A stretch of DNA of 64,000 nucleotides. Source: Mansonella perstans (Eukaryota; Nematoda; Chromadorea; Rhabditida; Onchocercidae). The stretch is taken from contig JBAMDO010000567.1 in NCBI GenBank assembly GCA_037074765.1, positions 248,001 through 312,000 of the forward strand, given 5' to 3'. Shown in pieces: positions 51,319-64,000 of this stretch. Below the pieces are notes generated by a model that did no database searches, had not been told where the DNA came from, and was given only the letters and a program-made list of their open reading frames with translations. A program made the position numbers and the translations under genes. The first letter of the stretch is position 1. The number at the start of each line of letters is the position of its first letter.

Positions 51319-54300
51319 TCAGACAGCAGAAGGTTCAGTTCCTGAACCTTCCAGACCTCCCTCATCCTCATCAGCTGCAATACTGTCCACGATACGTGAT
51401 AACCGTTCTAAGGAGCTTTTTTTGCCCGATGTCTTCCCTGAAATTCATCTTTTTTTAAATGAAATACGATTGGGAAAAAAGACGTTTTAAATATACGAAT
51501 AAAATATTGAAATATAAAGCGAAATTCTGGATAGAATGCATGAAAAATATTTTAAATTAAAACGTCATTTTTTGAATCTCAAAGTAAATGTTTGATTTTT
51601 CAACCATATAAAACGAGAAAGAGAGATTTTTTGAACATTTTTTCAGATCTATGGAAAACAAAATTCGAGAGAATATGATTTACCCTCGTGACACTAAGGA
51701 TCCGCTAAGATAGAAACTTTAGATCAGGTCGGAACAACTGACGCGCATTACACTGTTGTTGCTTACTGCTCTTAACTTGAATCTTTATTTCACTTAAGCT
51801 AATGCATAAATATCCAACTATTGCTGTAGAATTCTAAAATCTCACATTCTCCTTTCTTTTCCACGGATTATTCTCTCTTAACCTGCATTTCATTTCTAAA
51901 ACATGCCGGATTCCGTTAATTTAAAAAGAACTTATCGTCACCTTTTCTCTATAACGTTTAAAACTTTGTTGATTGCCCCTTCAAGTCAAATGAACCGATG
52001 AATTATGGAGCAGCTTAAGAAATGGAATAGGTGGATAAGACATCAATCACTGAAGACTTTAGTCCTTAGTCCTCCGAGATGATTGAACCATCTACAGTAT
52101 ACCAAATGAGCTAATTTCTATTATTTTAGTTGAAATGGTTAGAATTTGCTTTGAAATTGACAAAAATCTTTAAACGAAAAAAAATATAACAACTCCGTTT
52201 CCCTATTCTGCTCTCATCCATTCAGAATCAAAGTTGTCTTGATTCTATAGCCAGGAAATGAATGGCGCTGCACATCATTGAACTAGCAGTAATAAATTTA
52301 TAAATGGCCAAAGTCAAATTAAATGCAAAAATGTATTTGAAATGTGAAACTAACTCAGAAGAATAACACAATTAAAAAGTACAAAGAAATAGTACACTTA
52401 TTGCACTAATTTCTTTCATATCCAATTATTTCAGAGAATATAGAGGAAAACCACAATTTATTAGCATACGATTGCCAAGATTTCAAGTATCTGAATTTCT
52501 GAATACATTTGTATAAATGTAATTGAAAAATAAAATGCCTCTTCAGGTACCTTTTTATGCTTAAATGGTGGATGAGGTATTTCTAGTCTGAAATCTAGAA
52601 AATATCATGAGACTAATTGTGGATTAATTGCTGATTGATAATCTTTACCTAACTTCTGCTTCAACTGCTGTAAAAGTAAAAAGAAGTCTATCTTTATCAT
52701 GAGCAAACAAATATCTTCCAGTTGTTTTTTCTTTTTGCTTCATAATATATCCATGAACGAGAATTAGACACTTTTAATTTCAGGAGATCAGAAGGATAAG
52801 ATACGATTTACCTTGTGAAAGTATAAAAAGAATATTTTCATCAGGAATTGCTAAGATCGAAAATATGGATGCATTTTGGACTAGAAATTCAGGACAATAT
52901 TTTGAAAATATACGAAAATACATTAAAATAGTTTTATTAATTTAAAAGATGAAAGACTAAGAAAGTAAATAGTTTTATTAATCTAAAAGACTGGAAAATA
53001 AAATAAAGAAAATGAAAATTAAGATGCTGAAAAATAGAGTAGAAAAAAATAAAAATTTTAATAAATAGAAAATTTTAGTTTTTGTAATTGGTCGGAAATT
53101 ATTTTTTTTCTAATCAATAAAAAGTTAAGTAATTCCAGAATACAAAAACTTTTTCTTTTTGCAACTTGTTACATCGGAAATTTTCCTTCCAAATTTATTT
53201 ATAACAAAATAATTTTCAAATTAAAATCTAAGACTTTTGTAACTTCTGGGTTTGCTTGCAATTACTGAATCTGACTTGCTTCATGAGGGTTTTCGCCGGT
53301 GCCTACATTTCCGAAATCTTCATTTTCCTCCGTAAATGTTCCCATTTTGCTGTCGTAATAAGCTGTCGCTGAACCGTTGCTTGATGCATTGTGTACAGAC
53401 TGAAAGTAAAAATAATTTTTATGATATCATTTTTATAGTTTTATAATTAAAAGCTTATTTTAGGCATTATCATAGGATCCAAGTTTCTTACTCATTTCAT
53501 TTCATAGTAAGCAACTTGAAATATCGTGCAAAACTTAATTCACTAATAATAAATTAGAACAAGAAAATAATGTCAGCTGGAATGTCTGTTCAAAAAATTA
53601 TGAAATGCGCTATTTTTTCTAATTATATTCACGGGATATTGAATTCACTTCAAAATTCCTTCTGCTCTCAATCCTAAGATCAATTTTATTTATCCCTATA
53701 AATGAAAAAAAATTTTATATAATAAATCGAAAGAGGTGGGAAAAAATTTTCTCAACGTGATGGACAAATATCCCAGCAAATAAATCACCGATATATCACA
53801 TCCGCAGCTGCTACATTACAGTAATAAATCTTTCAATGATGATGTTTGGCATATAATACAGGAACCAAATTTCTTACAGCAGCTGATTATTTTGATTTTT
53901 TGACTTTTTATTGTTAATCAAGAGTAAATGAGCAAATCATATGTTACTCAAAATAATGGGCATATTAGTTTATTAGAAAATTGTCTTGAAGTGTTTGAAT
54001 TAATCAGTAACAAAAATTAAGCAGCGAAATTAAATTAATTCTTACAGCAAAGAGGCCCTGCCCTTAGAAGCATCTAGAAAATAATGTTTTCAATGCTTCA
54101 GAAGAGTTACGCAAATTTCTTCCAGATTGCCTTTTTTTATTTTACGAACTGTGGTTTCTAAAACTTTTAAAATTATGCCTATTCTACTTAATTGGCGGTC
54201 CAGAACTTCATGTCTCCCACAGCTCTGAAAAGTCTTAATCAAGCTCTGCACAAATTTTTGTATTTCACTATTTCATAGCTGGATCTAGATTTTTTTTCAG

Positions 54301-56593
54301 CCATTAATCTGATCTTTATCCAAGTAAATTAAAGCCCACACTTTTTTGCAATTAGTTCTTTTTTTCTTATTTTAATTTTTGGCAATTTCTAAAGGCTTTG
54401 TCTAAAAAATGGATCCATCAGTATTATGTATATCGTAGCTTCTCAACTTTTTTGGAAAATTTAAATAAACAAAAATGAAATCAACCGACCACATAATCTT
54501 GTCCATCGTTTTCCGGCAAATGAATTCCTTGATTTGCAGCCATGATTTTAGTCATTTTTCCTTGACTTTGCAGCATATTTTCTAGTTTTGTAATATATTC
54601 AATTGCACTTCTTAATATTTCAACCTAAAAATAAATAGTTAACGACCATTTCCAAAGCATTCCTAAAAATTAAAGAGTTAAAGAGTTTTCAGCATCCTGC
54701 TTTTTTTTTAAAACGTCTTTTTAAAATTCGTTAATTCAGGCTATAAAAATAGGTAAAAATAACCTTTGGTAGTCTTTGGTTGGGATTAGGACAGGTCCTT
54801 TGTTTAACCACTTCAAATGCTTCGTTTACTTTACGCAATCGCCGCCTTTCGCGCATTGTTGCTGCTTTCCTTCTGTCCACTAAAACTTTGAAATCTTAAC
54901 GAGAAATTAGAATAACTTTTTTTTGCCTTAAAGTTATCAGATAAGTAAATAAATAAGTTATCAGTAAAAAAAGTAAACAAAAGTTAGATAATAAATAATG
55001 GAACGAGCGTTATTCTTCAAGTATCTTTCGATGAAAATTTAAAATCTGATTTTTAACTGAACTGATTATTAAATAACGTTTGGAACTAACATCGCCGTGG
55101 TACTTGTGCAGGTTCAGCATGTTGCTGCACAACGGCTGAAGTATTAACAACATCCGCATTTGTCTGAATTAATTCCGCATGCGGTTCTGGAATATCGCTG
55201 GTTGAACCAGCTGCTGCCGAAATTAATTCTCCTGCTGAAACTTTTTTAGTGTTCAATTTGTATCTTTGTCAGTAGTATGATCTTAACATTACAAGCTAAC
55301 ATCCTTATATTATAAACGTAACTTCCCTCATCAAAAGAAAGATATATATATAGTATATATATACATATATGTAAATTATGTCTGAAGAACATAAATGATG
55401 GAAAAGAATGAAAAAGCAAAGTAACAAATTTGCTTAATTATTTTGACTTCCATTTGTATGCTACGAAATATTTTCATGGAAGAAAATCATAGTTATCAAA
55501 GTAACATTGTACGAAAACGACAACCCAACTGTTTTTTAAAACTATGAGTCTTTTGTTCTTGTTTTTGTGAAATTGTTATAAATGGACTTTTGTTGGATGC
55601 ATTCATTTTGTTGAAAGGCATTTTTTGTCGACTTCCGATTTTAAATTGACTGAACTTGAGTGTTTGTTGAATGGAATTAGAAAGATCAGCAGAATTATAA
55701 ACAGTGTTTAATGGGAAGTACCAATAACATATGCATCCCATTTTTCATATTGTTAATTTTAAAGGCTAAAAAAGTCATAAATATATTTAATTTCTCAAGT
55801 AGAAATCAAACATTGATTTTTGAAAACAAAACTGAATCCAAAGTGCAACTATTCCCTTACTCCCAGCATTTTTTATAAAAATAAGTTTAAATAAGCAAGT
55901 GTAAAAGATGAACCATGCTCTTTAATATCCTGTTCCTGCTTGATATCTTTCCCAATTCCCGGATCAGCTCGAATTGATTTCGGAAAGTCTGCATTACTTC
56001 GATTTGTCGAAAATGGTGTTAAGTCTGTGGTATAAAAGGATGTAGAGCCGGTAGTTGGACCGTAAGATGGATAGTAAGACGGATATCTGTAAGACAAAAA
56101 TTTTTTTTGAAGTGAAAGGAAATAATTGATATAAAGAAAATTTCTTTGCTGGAAACTATTGTTGGAGAAAAGTATTTTGTGAATGATATGTTTCAAAAAT
56201 AAAGTATCCCACCTCTTCAATCACGTTTCTAACCTAATGATAAGTCTGACTAACTTATATTTTTTAGTAAATCATACAACCGAATAGAAAAAACACTCAA
56301 CTATTCTTATGTACAAACGATGAAGTGAATAATGAACGGAAAAATAGGGATGGTGATCATTTTGTTTATTGCATCCGCTGAAAGTTAGATGAAGTGAATC
56401 GTATTTTCAACTAAATTGAAGATCACCTGTACGGGTCATAAGTGGAAAGTGCATGCGCGGATGAATATTCTCCAAGAGGTGCTGTTTGAGGTGCAAAAGG
56501 TGTTAAAGTCGTTATATCCGGTGTTGCCGTTATTCTTGCTTGTGGTTGTGTGTAGCCGTACAACGGATCGTATTGACACCCTTCTGGGTTCAT
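51319..56593 (-). CDS. hlh-1: Myogenic bHLH transcription factor HLH-1 (MyoD family)
   Basis: Minus-strand exons 56593-56427, 56086-55914, 55234-55091, 54879-54764, 54624-54490, 53399-53276 and 51437-51319 keep phase and give 325 residues, close to the 324 or so I recall for the C. elegans protein. The ATG follows directly on an aattgcag acceptor, so the mRNA is trans-spliced or has a 5' intron. The N-terminus is Tyr/Pro/Thr-rich ([24 protein letters not shown]). The basic region and helix 1 are [20 protein letters not shown] (from residue 163), the loop [10 protein letters not shown], helix 2 [18 protein letters not shown]. The last exon carries the myogenic helix III ([12 protein letters not shown], residues 295-306). 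HLH-1 binds CANNTG E-boxes as a homodimer and specifies body-wall muscle. The C-terminal splice choices at 54490 and 53276 use less common donors (GTCGGT, GTCAGA). Confidence 0.95.
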
Positions 56594-59500
56594 CTGCAAT
56601 TAGGAAAAAATAAATTTTTTAATAAACTAACTCTTAATCTATTTATATATTTTTTATTTTATTTATTTCGTTTATCTACTCAGACATTGAAAAGCTCTTT
56701 CCGTCTCTTCAAATGAGTGTTCACGAATTATTATTCTTTCTACATTTTATATCGAAAAAATAGTTGGTCTTAAAAACAAGGGAGCTGAAGCGTCTCTGAT
56801 AAACAACCATAATTAACTCAGGCCCTAATACAAATTCATGTTTAACCTCTCTCTTTACTCTTTACTTATGGTTGGCATGTCTTGCAAAATTAATAAAGGC
56901 CAGCTAAAATTATAATAAAAAAGTTGTGAAACTAACCAAAAAAGCGAGAATTGCTTAACATGGGTATTTCTGGAAGCAAATTCAGCCTTCTTATTCAAGA
57001 AATATCTCGCTTGAAAATTTTAACTTACTCAGTTGAACTGAACAGTTAGTTATTCAAGGAATGTGTGTAATGATCAGGAACATGCAATCAAATTTAAGCA
57101 CTACAAGATAGAGCAAGCAGTAGTTGATTAAAACTGTCCTTCCGTCCTTCAAGACAGGCTAATGGATGCAAGATTGTTCGGAATGTTTCTTCCAAGACGG
57201 CGGTGAGCTAGGCTGGCAGCTAAGCTTAAGCTAACTGAACTGGACTGAAACTGAACTTATACTAGAAATAAGCCAGTTGGCGCGCCATCTGTGGCAACAG
57301 GCGGGGACAGCTGTATCACCATGTTGAAACTTTAACTTCTCAGCCGAAGAAGCACATATGTTCCATGGTCAATTGTTGCCGAATTGTGCTTAAAGGCCAA
57401 CTGTTGTGATTGTAGTAGTGTGGTGGTAGTGTTGACGTATGTATGCGTTAAACTTTAGTATAAAATAAAATAGCTGCATTAGAGTTAGTAACACCATTAT
57501 CCCACTTTTATCAACATCATCATCCTCTTCATCAGCATTTACATCCATCTAGGAGACTTACCTTTCAAGCTTTTCACTATCTGCAAAAGCCGGTGGTTAT
57601 GCTCCGTGAGCAGGTTCACCGAGGAACAATTGGTGTAAATTTCGAGGTGGCGAACAAGGCAGGAAGATGGTTTCGATTCGACAGTTGCTACCTTCAGAAA
57701 CAACAAAAACGTCCACTACCAACAACTGACTTTGAGCCAACTGTTCATTCTTGAAAGAAGGCGAAGCATCCCGAACTAATCTCTGGCTAACTTTTCAGCT
57801 AACTACTGTACTCCGCCCCTCCTCTTCAGCTTGAAATTGTTGAAATCCAACTGAAAGACAAGCAAGATTTGTCACAGATTATACGAAATGAAGAGAAATG
57901 AAGAAAAGGAGAGTTGCTCGAGGCGGTTGTGCAATATAGCAGCAGCTATATCAGATCAGCAACAGATCCCCCCTAAATATTCAGCTCATTTTATTGTCTC
58001 TTAACATCAAACCATCCTAAAAAAGATACTTTTTTTCATAGGACCGACTTTTGATAACTTTACGATAATGGGTACAACGGAACAAAATTTATAGCTGGAA
58101 AAGAAATAATTTCAACTATATTGATAAATTGTTATCGGTACAGAATCGCACCAGCAGATATATAGATATAAACATTACGTACAGGTCGTCTCCTGAATTT
58201 CGGTTCAAAAGTTGCTAACAGAGAAGAAGAGTGGAACAGGCAGCATTTGTGACAATAATGTATCTCATATCTCGTTTGATTCTTTGTGACAGCTCTATAG
58301 TTCACAGATTATCTACAAATTTCCAGTTCAAAGATCCCTTACATATTTGTTGTGGTTCTTCTAACTGGAAGGTTCAGGATCAATCTCTTTTTCCATATTG
58401 GTTCAACTGCTCCGGAGCTGAAAATTCTGTATTGAACATATCATTTTTTATTGAAAATCATTTAAATTGCATCTTGGAATATTGCATAATTTATCAGCAC
58501 ATTATATAGTTTAATTTGTCAGCATTTTACATAAATTTATAAGAATATTACATAATTTATCCTTCACGCCATAGGCTTGGCTACTGCTTGAATGCTTAAT
58601 TTGACCTAGCTGGTCTGCCGAGATGATGTTGTGGAGGTAAGTCATGTATGAGCTTGGGTATTCCTTCGATGAATTATCCATCTCCAGTTTCAATTGTTTT
58701 AAGGACACAAGTTTTGGTAGAAAAGTTACCAGACTTTTATTAGGAACTAGATAGCATTGTGGACAAATAAAACGCAATTTTCTCTTAAGTACACCGTGTC
58801 TCTTAAGTACATTTTCTCTGTATTCAATTTACTTTCATGAAATCATTCAATTGGTCAACATTCACATGTTTGCATATTTTTCACTTTTTTTGCAAAAAAG
58901 TCATCAAAATTTTTTCCCAATATTCAGGTTATTTTTTGTTCATCTCAGCAACCCCTCGACCGTGAACATAAATCATTGCATCAACAAGAAATGAATTTTA
59001 CACTATTTAAAATCGCGGGACATCCATAGATCAATTATCGAATAGGATGATGGATATTCGTAGTACATTTGGAAATTGTAAGTTTTTCACTCACATAATT
59101 AATGTCCAGATCAAGTTAGTATAGTATTAATAAGAGATTTTTATAATTATTCATTTTACTTTCACTTCAAAAAGCGTTGTTGCTCATCCAAAAAAATATT
59201 GCATAACATTTTTCCTCTCTTTCTCTTTCTTTGTTTTTTGCTTCTGTGCCGTTTATTTGTTATTTAATTCCAAATCGAATCTGGTACAAAATTTTTGAAG
59301 AGCATTTGCATACTTTCAAAAATGTAAAGCTTGCGGTTTTTCGGTGATATTATTATCGTTATGGCTATTTCAAATTCAGGGAACTCCAAATTCTTGATAA
59401 ATTCAATCAGTATTTTCTATCTTATATCGCTTCTCAAATTTTAATCTTTTTAACCAACTTTCATGTTTTTATTCATTCAATTCAAATAATAGAAGCGTTT

Positions 59501-62500
59501 CAATCAGCTTTTAAATTCAATAGATGAATCCACAAATTGGTTGCTTGAGGTTATCTTCAAACACGATATGTTAGTTCTTCTTGACCTTTCTGGTTATTTT
59601 ACCGTTCCTGAAATATTGCAGTGCAAAAGAGTGAGCCGATTAAGTATTACAATTGATTGCGCTTAGCGGTGCCCTGGTACAGAAATAAGGCTTTCTTGTC
59701 GGCATATTAGATGTCACTGAAGATTCCTGTTCATATTACGGTATATTAGCTGTTGAGCTTCTGCTTCTGCTCTAAGCGGCACTTTTCTCTCCAGTGATAT
59801 GTGAGGATCATTTAAATATTCATAGCGACTAATTCTAAATGAAAATTAATCGACACTGGTGCTAACTAAATGCAGATCTAAGTTTTTGCACAATATATTA
59901 TCTGTTGACTAATTCCGGACACTAATTAATATGTTATCACCTGTTACTTTGTTGTTTAACACAAAAAAACTTTAAGAATTTAAAGATAAAATTTAAAGAT
60001 TCCTTCTTCATTCAATGCAATTTCGAATAATGCAAAATAAAATAATGCAAAAGTGCAATCAATAATGTATTCATAATTCGCAATGATTATTATCTTTCGA
60101 GATATATCCAAAGTGATACTAATGAGGCCTGATTCAACAAATATACTTCTATTTCAACTACTGTAATTAGTGTATGGTCAGTGACAAGTTTTCAAATGTT
60201 ACTGACGCTGTAATGATTTACTTGTTTATACTTCATACTGATGTCAAAGTTATCAATGAAATTTTCAGAAAGCAAGTGAAAGCATCTAAGATCTTTTTTC
60301 AGTGCAAAAAAAACACGGCATTTCAAATTTCTCATTGAAAAAAGCAATGAAAAATTATGGGAGTAACTGAAAATGTCATAAATTTAATGTGTCACTTGGA
60401 TTCATTGATCGCTTATCAACTGATTGACACATACATTTGAAAGAAGATCTTCGATGAACCATTTCGTTTTTTAATTGACCTGCACCCATTTTTCACTTGC
60501 TGCACATTTATGCTAGCACACATAGTGGGTTACATCTAATCAGAAGGCAGAAGGCAGTAGGCAGTTAGGTTCTAGTTTTGGAATAAAAAATTTTATAAAT
60601 ATTTCATTTATCACAACAATTCAAAATAAGAGGAATAACAAGATAAAAGTAATTCAAAATAATATTTTTTATTTCAGTTCTTATTTTTTTTTTTTTTTTT
60701 GTTTTGAGCTAATAAAGTCGCAAATATGAACAAATTATTGCGTTCGTTTCTTTCTGAATTCAGAAAAATAAAAGAATCAGAACATAACCTGCTAGATATA
60801 GCTGCAGAAGGATTTATTGTCAGAAAATTTGGATAATTTAGCAATGGAGCTGCACTGACTTAGAAGAATGATAAAATGCTAATTAACTTCAATATCCATT
60901 TTAATGATTTAATTGTGATTGGGTCTAGAAGTCAAGAAATCTTTATTAGAATCAGAATATCTGTGAAAATATATAAAAATAATGGTGCGCTTAATTCAGA
61001 ACGTCAGAGATATCAAAGCATTTCACAGCGAGTTTATTTATAAACATTCTTTTCATTCGTCTCTTTTGAATTTTAATTCGAGCGCACTAAAGATTCATTC
61101 TTTAGAAGTCAAATGTTTTTTGAAATACGGCAAAATATACGTTTATGCATGTTGGCCTAAAACTTGATTAAAAGGTCAGCCGGTAATAATCATTTAATCA
61201 AATGCTTGCTAAGGAAATGAAAATAAGCGAGAGATGCAATAAATTACGAACAGTTCATCATCATTTCTCCAAAAGATGTTAGTTAAGCCGATTAGTTGTT
61301 TCTAACAGAAAAAAGATTAGCAAAAACTTCATCATATGATTCTAATTGGCTACAACTATTGTTATCACCACTGTTTCCAAGATCAATGTTGAAATTCCAT
61401 TTAAACATGTCAGAGAATAGTCGCTGAACAGTGACAAAGATATTGGTTATATTTATATTCTTTATAAGTATTCCTAATCCTTCTTTTTTCTTCTTTCCTG
61501 TTTACCTTTCTTCAATTCTTCTTTTGTCTTTTTCTTTTTTTCATTTCTTAATTGAAACTGGAATTTCGTTCATCAGAATTCGTTTTTGATTTTCAACTAA
61601 TCTGTCAACTAAAACTTACCTTGTATTATACCGTTTTTTTTCGTTCTATTAGTTTCCCCGGTTATCCGCGGGAACTTAAACATGGGCCATGAGGACAGCA
61701 ATATGGTATGGATAGCGGCATGAGCTGTTACGTTAAAACTAACACGTCAAAAGTTTGTTTTCAAATTAATAGAATTTATCACTTCTAAACCTTCTGATCT
61801 TTGCTAAAATGAAAAACCGAAGTAGCTTCTGGTCAAGAAAAGTTTGACGACCATCTCTCAACAGTGATTACAAGTACACAGCAAACACGTTGAGTTCGCA
61901 TAATACTACGAACTTACTTAAGAAAAGATTATCACTGGAATTTATGTAACTATTAAATGATTCTTATACACTATACATTGTATATGTCATAAGTGAGCGT
62001 ATTCCTCATAGTTTGGAAAATTTCATGAAAGCAGTCAGAAAGACTGTCACTGCCATCATACGGCAAAATCCAAGCATCACACATCCCGTGACCCTGAACT
62101 AGCAAATTACTTAATCACTAAAAATTTTTGAAACAAATATAAGAAAAGATCAGTGCATAACTGGATTGAAATATCATATAGATAATAGTAAAGCGAGCAT
62201 GAAAAATATATATTTGTAATTAAGTTATTAATTAATAGTGAGATAGAGTGGAATCATTTCAAAAAGGAAAAAATAGAAGCAGAACAGATCCCGTATTTAC
62301 AGTAATTGCGATAAGAAAATTGGTTCATTTAAAGGATAGTGAAATCATTAAGATAAGAAAAAAACTACGACAAATATTAGGTGGCAATCGTAATCCTTAG
62401 TACGATTACTTCGTAATTATAGAGTTAGAGTTAGCAATAATTCATTTTTGTGAATTAAACAGGAATTAAATAGTTCATTTTCATTGCCTAAACTTTCTGA

Positions 62501-63357
62501 AAATATATTTAAGAAATTTAGATAAGCTTGGTTGAATATTAAAAAAAATGTAGCGACCAGTTATCAGAAGAGATTAAGAATAATCAATTAAAAGCATTCA
62601 AAATTACTCCTTTATAACTGCACATGAAATTGCTGAAGAGTTCACTACCTCGTATTTTACGTCAATCGATATCTGAAAAGGACTGAAAAAGTTATCAGGT
62701 CATGTGTCATTCAATTTTTTTTGTATCTTATTAAATTCCTTTCAATGAACATCTGAGCACTTTTTTAAAATTAGGAGTGCAGTTTTACCTTTAGAATCAA
62801 ACCGATGAAATAATTTCCGAAAAACAGAACTTTTTATTAGAATAACGATAGCATCCTGAAAGCAGGTGAATGTAGTTCTTCCTCACCTGTATTCCTGATG
62901 CCGACCGAAGTATATTATCTCTTTAACTCGGCATGGTAAATTTTCGTAGAAGATTTCAAAATAGAAAAGCAAGCTGTTTGTTTTCGTATGTGAAATTTCA
63001 GTAATTGCAATTTTAAAATAACTTTATGTGTAATAGAAACCCATGCAATATACATAAGGATGCAACAGTAGAACAAATAGATTTAATTATTTATCAGATA
63101 TTTAGATTAAGCTGATTAAGGCTATAATAAGTTGTGAAATTTTATAAATTAATTCATTTCAATTGTCTTATTCTCCTCAAAAGTTCAAGTTTATAGCGAC
63201 TGATAAAGTAAATTTTTTGCCAGTTTAACTTGTTATTATAAGAATGAATTTATTATAAATAGAAAAACTTTCCTAAACATAACTTTTTTTGATTCCAAAA
63301 AAGTTCGTTTAGAAAACTCTTTATTTATTATATTCCTGAATAAACTAATATTAATAA
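56594..63357. other. 6.8-kb region without a supported gene (hlh-1 upstream and P450 3' flank)
   Basis: The first 2 kb upstream of hlh-1 is GC-richer (about 57150-57950) and is the probable hlh-1 control region. Further on, open frames at 58231-58509 (plus) and 58777-58511 (minus) have no splice support or motifs. About 59000-63350 is AT-rich with pyrimidine runs (59210, 61480-61560). I see no tRNA or other RNA gene. Confidence 0.5.
57286..57313. promoter_or_regulatory. Paired E-boxes upstream of hlh-1
   Basis: CATCTG at 57286-57291 and CAGCTG at 57308-57313 lie in a short GC-rich stretch about 0.7 kb upstream of the hlh-1 ATG. CAGCTG is the preferred site of MyoD-type factors, and C. elegans hlh-1 is known to activate itself. 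Assigning these sites to hlh-1 autoregulation is inference. Confidence 0.35.
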
Positions 63358-64000
63358 TTAAATTATCCTTCTCTCCACAAGACATCTGTACGGAGCTGGT
63401 GAGGTTGTCAAACCGAAGAGTCGTTTTGTTGAGGGATTCGGTTTGTTTGGTACGGTCCGGAAACGAAAATGTCTCATCAGGTTTGCATAAATAAGGAATA
63501 GCTCGGCTTTGGCTAATGATTCACCCAGGCATTGTCGTTTACCGATGGAAAATGGAGAAAATGCATCATATCTAAAAATTAACCATGCTCTTGATTTTAA
63601 AAATTAACCACTCATCAAATCAAATCGATAAACAATTGATCATTTCATGCAGACCATCTCATGATACCTGACATTCAGGGTGAAATTATCAGAAGAGTGC
63701 CAAGAGTGTTCTTTCTGTATTAATGGATTTCGATATATAAATATTTCGCAGTATAATTATAAGAATTAAAAAACTAAAAAACTACTTTAAGCTTTCAAAA
63801 AGAATAGGCATCACTTTTTAAGGGTAAACCCATCATTTTCTAGAAAACGTTCCGGACGGAATTCCTTCGGTTTTTCGAAATTTATCGGATCATTCATCGC
63901 TATGGAAATTTGTGGGATACAAAGTGTTCCAGCTGGATAGTTAAATTTCCCCATCACAACATCTTCTGCCACGGTTCGCAATAAATTGATTGGCAAAATA
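63358..64000 (-). CDS. Cytochrome P450, C-terminal two exons (runs off the window)
   Basis: Minus-strand exons 64000(edge)-63815 and 63571-63358 join in phase (donor GTGATG, acceptor ttttag) and end at TAA. The first carries the region before the PERF motif (YPAGTLCIPQISIAMNDP) and PERF itself (FRPERFLEN). The second carries the heme-binding loop FSPFSIGKRQCLGE, with the heme-ligand Cys in F-x-x-G-x-R-x-C-x-G form, followed by the usual helix L. This makes it a microsomal class II monooxygenase, most like the nematode CYP2-type clade. The K-helix ExxR motif and the rest of the gene must lie beyond the right edge. Substrate cannot be read from this part. Confidence 0.93.

Noticed and set aside
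54091..54223. Minus-strand open segment with LDRQLSRI, resembling the HLH-1 helix III region
   Set aside because: A much better match ([12 protein letters not shown]) lies at 51319-51437 as the terminal exon. This segment lies within an hlh-1 intron and ends in a stop.
58231..58777. Two opposite ORFs of about 90 codons upstream of hlh-1
   Set aside because: No splice support, motifs or coding-like composition. The plus frame starts with GTG.

Overview
The window is nuclear DNA of a nematode, most likely a clade III or filarial-type species. It is strongly AT-rich (roughly 70 percent by eye). Genes are cut into many short exons with TTTNCAG-like acceptors. One gene is a near-complete match to the C. 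elegans myogenic factor HLH-1, and there is a degraded BEL/Pao-type LTR retrotransposon. The species call is inference. Open reading frames taken alone are mostly noise here, so I built gene models by chaining exons with GT-AG (once GC-AG) junctions and checking that reading phase is kept across every junction.

Layout. 0-6.5 kb: an 84-bp tandem repeat that reads as a 28-residue protein repeat, an ATT-rich microsatellite, and a doubtful Cys-rich two-exon model on the minus strand. 6.6-12.9 kb, plus: a 17-exon CNNM-family (ancient conserved domain) membrane transporter, complete, with one GC-AG intron. 13.7-16.8 kb: a head-to-head pair, an unrecognised secreted protein on minus and an unrecognised four-helix membrane protein on plus. 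17-23.4 kb: foldback repeats, a 60-bp Ser/Thr-coding minisatellite, an unrecognised membrane protein with a furin-like basic site, and a small ORF close behind it that could share an operon. 24.4-28.2 kb, minus: a six-exon 383-residue protein that resembles a family I know mostly from fungi. 28.2-34.5 kb: gene-poor, with an 83-bp tandem repeat and GC-richer patches. 34.5-37.2 kb, plus: a TTC9-like TPR protein. 37.4-40.9 kb: an LTR retrotransposon in minus orientation with two LTRs, a broken gag zinc knuckle, an env-like transmembrane stub and no pol. 41.9-45.5 kb, plus: a complete classical protein tyrosine phosphatase with all catalytic loops. 46.6-48.0 kb, minus: a PAX protein with only the N-terminal paired subdomain (NPAX type). 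48.6-50.8 kb: weak isolated exons. 51.3-56.6 kb, minus: hlh-1 (MyoD family), seven exons, with an E-box-bearing region upstream. 56.6-63.4 kb: no supported gene. 63.4-64.0 kb, minus: the last two exons of a cytochrome P450, running off the right edge.

Two developmental transcription factors (NPAX type and HLH-1) lie next to each other on the same strand. The other genes are unrelated in function: ion transport, signalling, protein interaction, xenobiotic or sterol oxidation. I see no metabolic pathway cluster. The most novel parts are the unrecognised membrane and secreted proteins at 13.7-23.4 kb and the fungal-like family gene at 24.4-28.2 kb.
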